The notes beneath the pieces were generated by a model. The model saw nothing but the letters and a program-made list of their open reading frames with translations, had not been told where the DNA came from and did no database searches. Made by a program: the position numbers and the translations under genes. From the NCBI RefSeq assembly GCF_033568475.1, contig NC_133123.1, positions 61,077,522 to 61,141,521 of the forward strand: a DNA stretch of 64,000 nucleotides, read 5' to 3'. This document shows positions 61,051 to 64,000 of the stretch, piece after piece (positions within the stretch are counted from its first letter, which is position 1; every line of letters starts with the position of its first letter). This DNA comes from Henckelia pumila. Lineage: Eukaryota > Streptophyta > Magnoliopsida > Lamiales > Gesneriaceae.

Positions 61051-62193
61051 GAGAGGATTGATCTGAAAATTTTTCTTACTTTCCAGCAAAGCAGTAAAAG
61101 ATATGAGATCTGCCTGTTCAACCTTTTCTTGTTCTTCTTCCTAATCATCATCACTCAGAGACACATTCATACCTTTCCGAAGGAGATTTGCGCATTCATA
61201 AGCATAGAGGTCATATCCCTTACATTCCCTGCATTAAACATTATCAAAATTTTTACTTGAGGACTGAACCTTACCTTCATACCTTTGACGAGGTCCTCAA
61301 GTAGCAGCAGGTTTTTGAGGTTTTTCTGAAGTAGGCAATTTAGAAAATTTTGAAGGTTGTGCACCTTTTACATCCTTCTTTTCTTTCATTACCTTGAGAT
61401 AATCAGTGAACTTCTTCGAGATCAAAGAAATTGAATTCTCTTCAAGATCAGATTCCTTTACTTCCTGTTGAACTTCAAAAAAATCATTGTAAACATTATT
61501 AGAAACCTGAAAAGCAATAGACTTACCTTTTGAGTCATCTTCGGCTTCCAAATCCATTTCATAAGTGCGAAGAGAACTAATTAACTCATCCAAACCCATT
61601 ATAGATGTATCTTTTGATTCATCTATAGCACAAACCTTGGTGTGAAATCTTTTGGGGACAGAACGAAGCACTTTGGATACAAGTCTCTCGTTCGAAATAG
61701 GATCACCAAGAACAGATGCTTCATTTGCAAGGCTCTTCAATCTTCCATTATATTTCATGATGGTCTCTGATTCCTCCATTCTCATTTTCTCAAATTTTGA
61801 AGTTATGAGACGCATCCTTGTTTTCTTAACACTTGCCGAGCCTTCACAGTGGGTTTGCAGCTTCTCCCAAGCATCCCTAGCACAAGTACAAGTACCAATT
61901 AGATTAAATATGTTCATATCAACTGAAGTGAACATAGCATTAAGAGCTTTAGCATTATAAATAGCCGCAGTATTCTCAACGACTGTCCATTGTCATCTTG
62001 GCTTTGGTCCTGGTACATCATCATCTCTCATAGGTTGTATCCAACCATCAAGAACACGTTGCCAATCCCTGGACTCAATGGATTGAATGTACATGCTCAT
62101 CTTCAATTTCCAAGGGCCGTAATTTGTTCCATCCAAAATAGGTGGACGAATTTCACTTGTGTACGGAGTGTCCATAACTAACCTATAACACAA
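57163..62193 (-). pseudogene. Element A gag-pol polyprotein with five in-frame stops
   Basis: One reading frame of 1677 codons with no frameshift (likely start Met at 62175). It is interrupted by TGA 61993, TGA 61297, TAA 61234, TAG 61141 and TAA 60211. Gag has the YGPWKLKM and ARDAWEKLQTHCEG region. The first zinc knuckle, CRECKGYDLYAYEC, has lost its His (L in its place) and has a stop just before it; the second, CHYCLKSGHIRPFC, is complete. Protease shows WYFDSGSSRHM. Integrase has HHCC ([20 protein letters not shown]) and the DDE core ([26 protein letters not shown]). RT includes [23 protein letters not shown] and YVDD. RNase H has SDADWAGD and STAKSEY. Domain order and the two-knuckle gag fit SIRE-type copia. 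The element is dead as it stands. Confidence 0.93.
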
Positions 62194-62222
62194 ACCAGGA
62201 ACTCACTTAGTAAAGTCAAGTT

Positions 62223-62237
62223 GTGGCTCTGATGCCA
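62223..62237 (-). other. Element A primer-binding site
   Basis: TGGCATCAGAGCCAC on the minus strand, two bases inside the 5' LTR edge. It differs from the usual TGGTATCAGAGC by one base. Confidence 0.85.
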
Positions 62238-62239
62238 CG

Positions 62240-63038
62240 TGAAATAAACGGTGTACGTGGTTGGTTATGTAAAATAGGCAGTGTTGTCGTTTGTGTTATA
62301 ACACCACAGACAACACAGTGGAGCGGAAATTTAAAGCGTAATTAAAACACAAGTAATTAATTTTGCACGAGTATAAAACTCGTGCGGGTGCCTTAGGGCT
62401 AAATATTACTAGTAAACGTAAGATCAGTCTTACAAAGTAATCCTAGTAATTTTACGAAAAGTCATTAAATCCTATCCTAAAATACAACTGAGTATAAAAG
62501 AAATTGGATTCAACTCCCGTAGCCTAAATTGAAGAGACAAAAAAGATCTTCAACAACACAGTTCCCACAGTGTTGTCTCTGATGTCTTCAATACGAACGG
62601 CAACACGGGGACATGCAACAACGATGGTTGCAAACCTTGCTTCAGAGTTCTTCAAATTCTTCAACAGAATTCTTTAGAGTATGCGCAGTGTATTATCGTC
62701 TGAATTCTCTTCTCATCTTGTGCGTGAAATCCCCTTTTATAGATTAGCATTCAAATCTTGAAGATTTCCTTAGATAGAGTCCTACATGAATAAGGAAACA
62801 TGTTTTAGTAGGAAATAAACTCTATCAAATCTTGCAAATCAAATCTTGATAATATCGAATTATATTATATCAACTAATCACCTTATCAATACATGATTTA
62901 AACTTTGGCTAATATATCTTTAACATAATCGATATATACTCAGGATATTTACCATATATTTTATCTTGTCTAGAAATCAAAATCTAATAATATAATTAAT
63001 ACAAGGGTCGAAAATATCAAGGAATAAAATTCCTTTCA
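62240..63038 (-). repeat. Element A 5' LTR
   Basis: 799 bp, TG...CA, followed by ATGTT (63039-63043). The TATA box is at 62734-62742. Dyad copies lie at 62279-62320 and 62551-62612. A 21-bp hairpin with stem GCACGAGT/ACTCGTGC lies near 62366-62386. Confidence 0.95.
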
Positions 63039-63263
63039 ATGTTAATTGCGTTGAAAACAGAAATAATAGGAGCATACATTTCAAATTATAATAAAATTAT
63101 TATAAACTAGTTGGTTTCTAAATTGATTAGTTGAAAGTTTACTTTTATAGATGATTAATCAGTTAGATATGATCACATATAATACCTGATAGGCAATAAA
63201 TCAATAATTTCTATTTTTTTCTTTTATTTCAATTAAAAGAAATCATATTTACTAATATACTAA

Positions 63264-63282
63264 GCACATGCGTTGCATGTGC
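63264..63282 (-). other. Perfect 8-bp-stem hairpin, possible decayed Helitron 3' end
   Basis: GCACATGC, loop of 3, GCATGTGC. On the minus strand it is followed by TTAGTATATTAG, loosely like the hairpin plus CTRR ending of Helitrons. CTRR itself is not intact and no 5' end was found. Confidence 0.25.
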
Positions 63283-63623
63283 ACATAATATATTTTATAA
63301 AATTAAATTTATTTATATGTTTTCTTCCATTACCTAATGAGATAATAGTAATTAAAAATTAAGATAATGGGATAGGGAGAATAAGAGATGAGAAGTTTTT
63401 AAATCATAAATTACATTTTTGTCTCTTAATCATTGAATATGTTGAAATAGTTATAAGAAAATCTATTAAAATGACCAAGTTAGTTTCTCTAATGGGTTTA
63501 TCTATTAAAATATAGTAAATATAGTAAAGATATATATACATATGTTTGAGAAGCAAATTTATAATATATCAAAATTTATAAGATTCTTGGTGAAATAATA
63601 ATAAATTATTTTTCATAACATAT

Positions 63624-63769
63624 AGGAAATTTTGTATTTTTTTTTAAATTTTATATAGATTTTATTTTTTACGATTTTCAATATATATTTTCATAAAGGA
63701 AAATTTTTATTTTTTAAAAATTTTATATAGATTTTATTTTTTATGATTTTCAACATATATTTTCAAATT
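63624..63769. repeat. Tandem repeat, two 73-bp units
   Basis: The units 63624-63696 and 63697-63769 share TTTTATATAGATTTTATTTT and AATATATATTTTC/ACATATATTTTC blocks, with a few substitutions. Confidence 0.85.
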
Positions 63770-64000
63770 TAAGTGTTAGTTTCGTATATTCTAATTTTTG
63801 GTAACATGTATATGCTGATGCTGCCGAGAAAAAGTGCAATAAAATTGGGAAAAAAATACGAGATCAAATTGAATTTGAGAATATAAAAACAAAAATAACA
63901 AATATATCACATAAAAATACAATGAAAATTTTCTAATATATACGTGTTGGGCCCAAGAATGCAGCCCAAATGGTGCATCAAGCTTGGATGGAGAAGAGAG

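Larger units (their letters stand above)
29224..63038 (-). mobile_element. Element A: SIRE-type Ty1/copia retrotransposon, host of the nest
   Basis: The outer target duplication ATGTT is at 29219-29223 and 63039-63043, and both LTRs have TG...CA ends. Subtracting the three guests with their duplications leaves about 10,059 bp, close to known SIRE-type size. Order on the minus strand: 5' LTR (62240-63038), PBS, gag-pol in one frame (62175-57163), spacer, second ORF (48830-48273 continuing 38840-37407), PPT, 3' LTR (37085-36571 and 29537-29224). Lineage call: large gag with two zinc-knuckle regions, copia order PR-IN-RT-RH, and an extra ORF after pol. By eye the LTRs differ at about 27 of 790 aligned sites plus a gap of about 33 bp, making it the oldest of the four. 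Confidence 0.93.
63044..64000. other. AT-rich flank right of the nest
   Basis: No gene seen. It contains a hairpin (63264-63282) and a 73-bp tandem pair (63624-63769). Confidence 0.55.

Overview
The window reads as nuclear DNA of a flowering plant. It is AT-rich and full of (TA)n tracts. Its four genes have short spliced exons with GT/AG borders and code for plant families: a subgroup-4 R2R3-MYB, a peroxisomal ascorbate peroxidase, a plant synaptotagmin and a GH35 beta-galactosidase with a lectin tail. The proteins look eudicot. An asterid (perhaps Lamiales) is a guess from general resemblance only.

Left part (1-29.2 kb): all four genes lie on the minus strand. They are a MYB repressor (5468-6268, 2 exons, 208 aa), APX3-like (10714-14627, 9 exons, 286 aa), SYT2-like (17105-21674, 12 exons, 538 aa) and BGAL (23512-27894, 19 exons, 840 aa). 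I rebuilt every exon junction by hand; reading frame and length agree with each family. The spaces between them hold small transposon debris: a hAT transposase tail, three foldback MITEs inside TA microsatellites, a Stowaway-like element nested in another copy of itself, and a tRNA-derived SINE with an 18-bp target duplication.

Right part (29.2-63.0 kb): one nest of four LTR retrotransposons, all on the minus strand, each bounded by TG...CA ends and an exact 5-bp target duplication. The host is element A (29224-63038, duplication ATGTT), a SIRE-type copia element of about 10.06 kb once the guests are removed. It has gag-pol plus a second downstream ORF. Element B (29538-36565, CCCGT) is a gutted Tekay-like gypsy element in A's 3' LTR. 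Element C (38846-48272, AATTT) is an Angela/Tork-type copia element that splits A's second ORF. Element D (48984-56269, CAAAC) is a Tekay chromovirus with an intact 1152-aa pol, sitting between A's pol and its second ORF. LTR divergence counted by eye (A about 3.4%, B 2.2%, D 0.9%, C 0.8%) agrees with the nesting order.

The most unusual signal is palindromic sequence inside these retroelements. A carries about 16 copies of a GTGTTG/CAACAC dyad in LTRs, spacers and coding sequence, in different reading frames. C has a six-unit, 22-bp-period GC-rich hairpin array just downstream of its primer-binding site. B's LTR has a row of hairpins that differ by compensating base changes. D's U3 has about ten ATCGGA/TCCGAT boxes abutting its TATA box.
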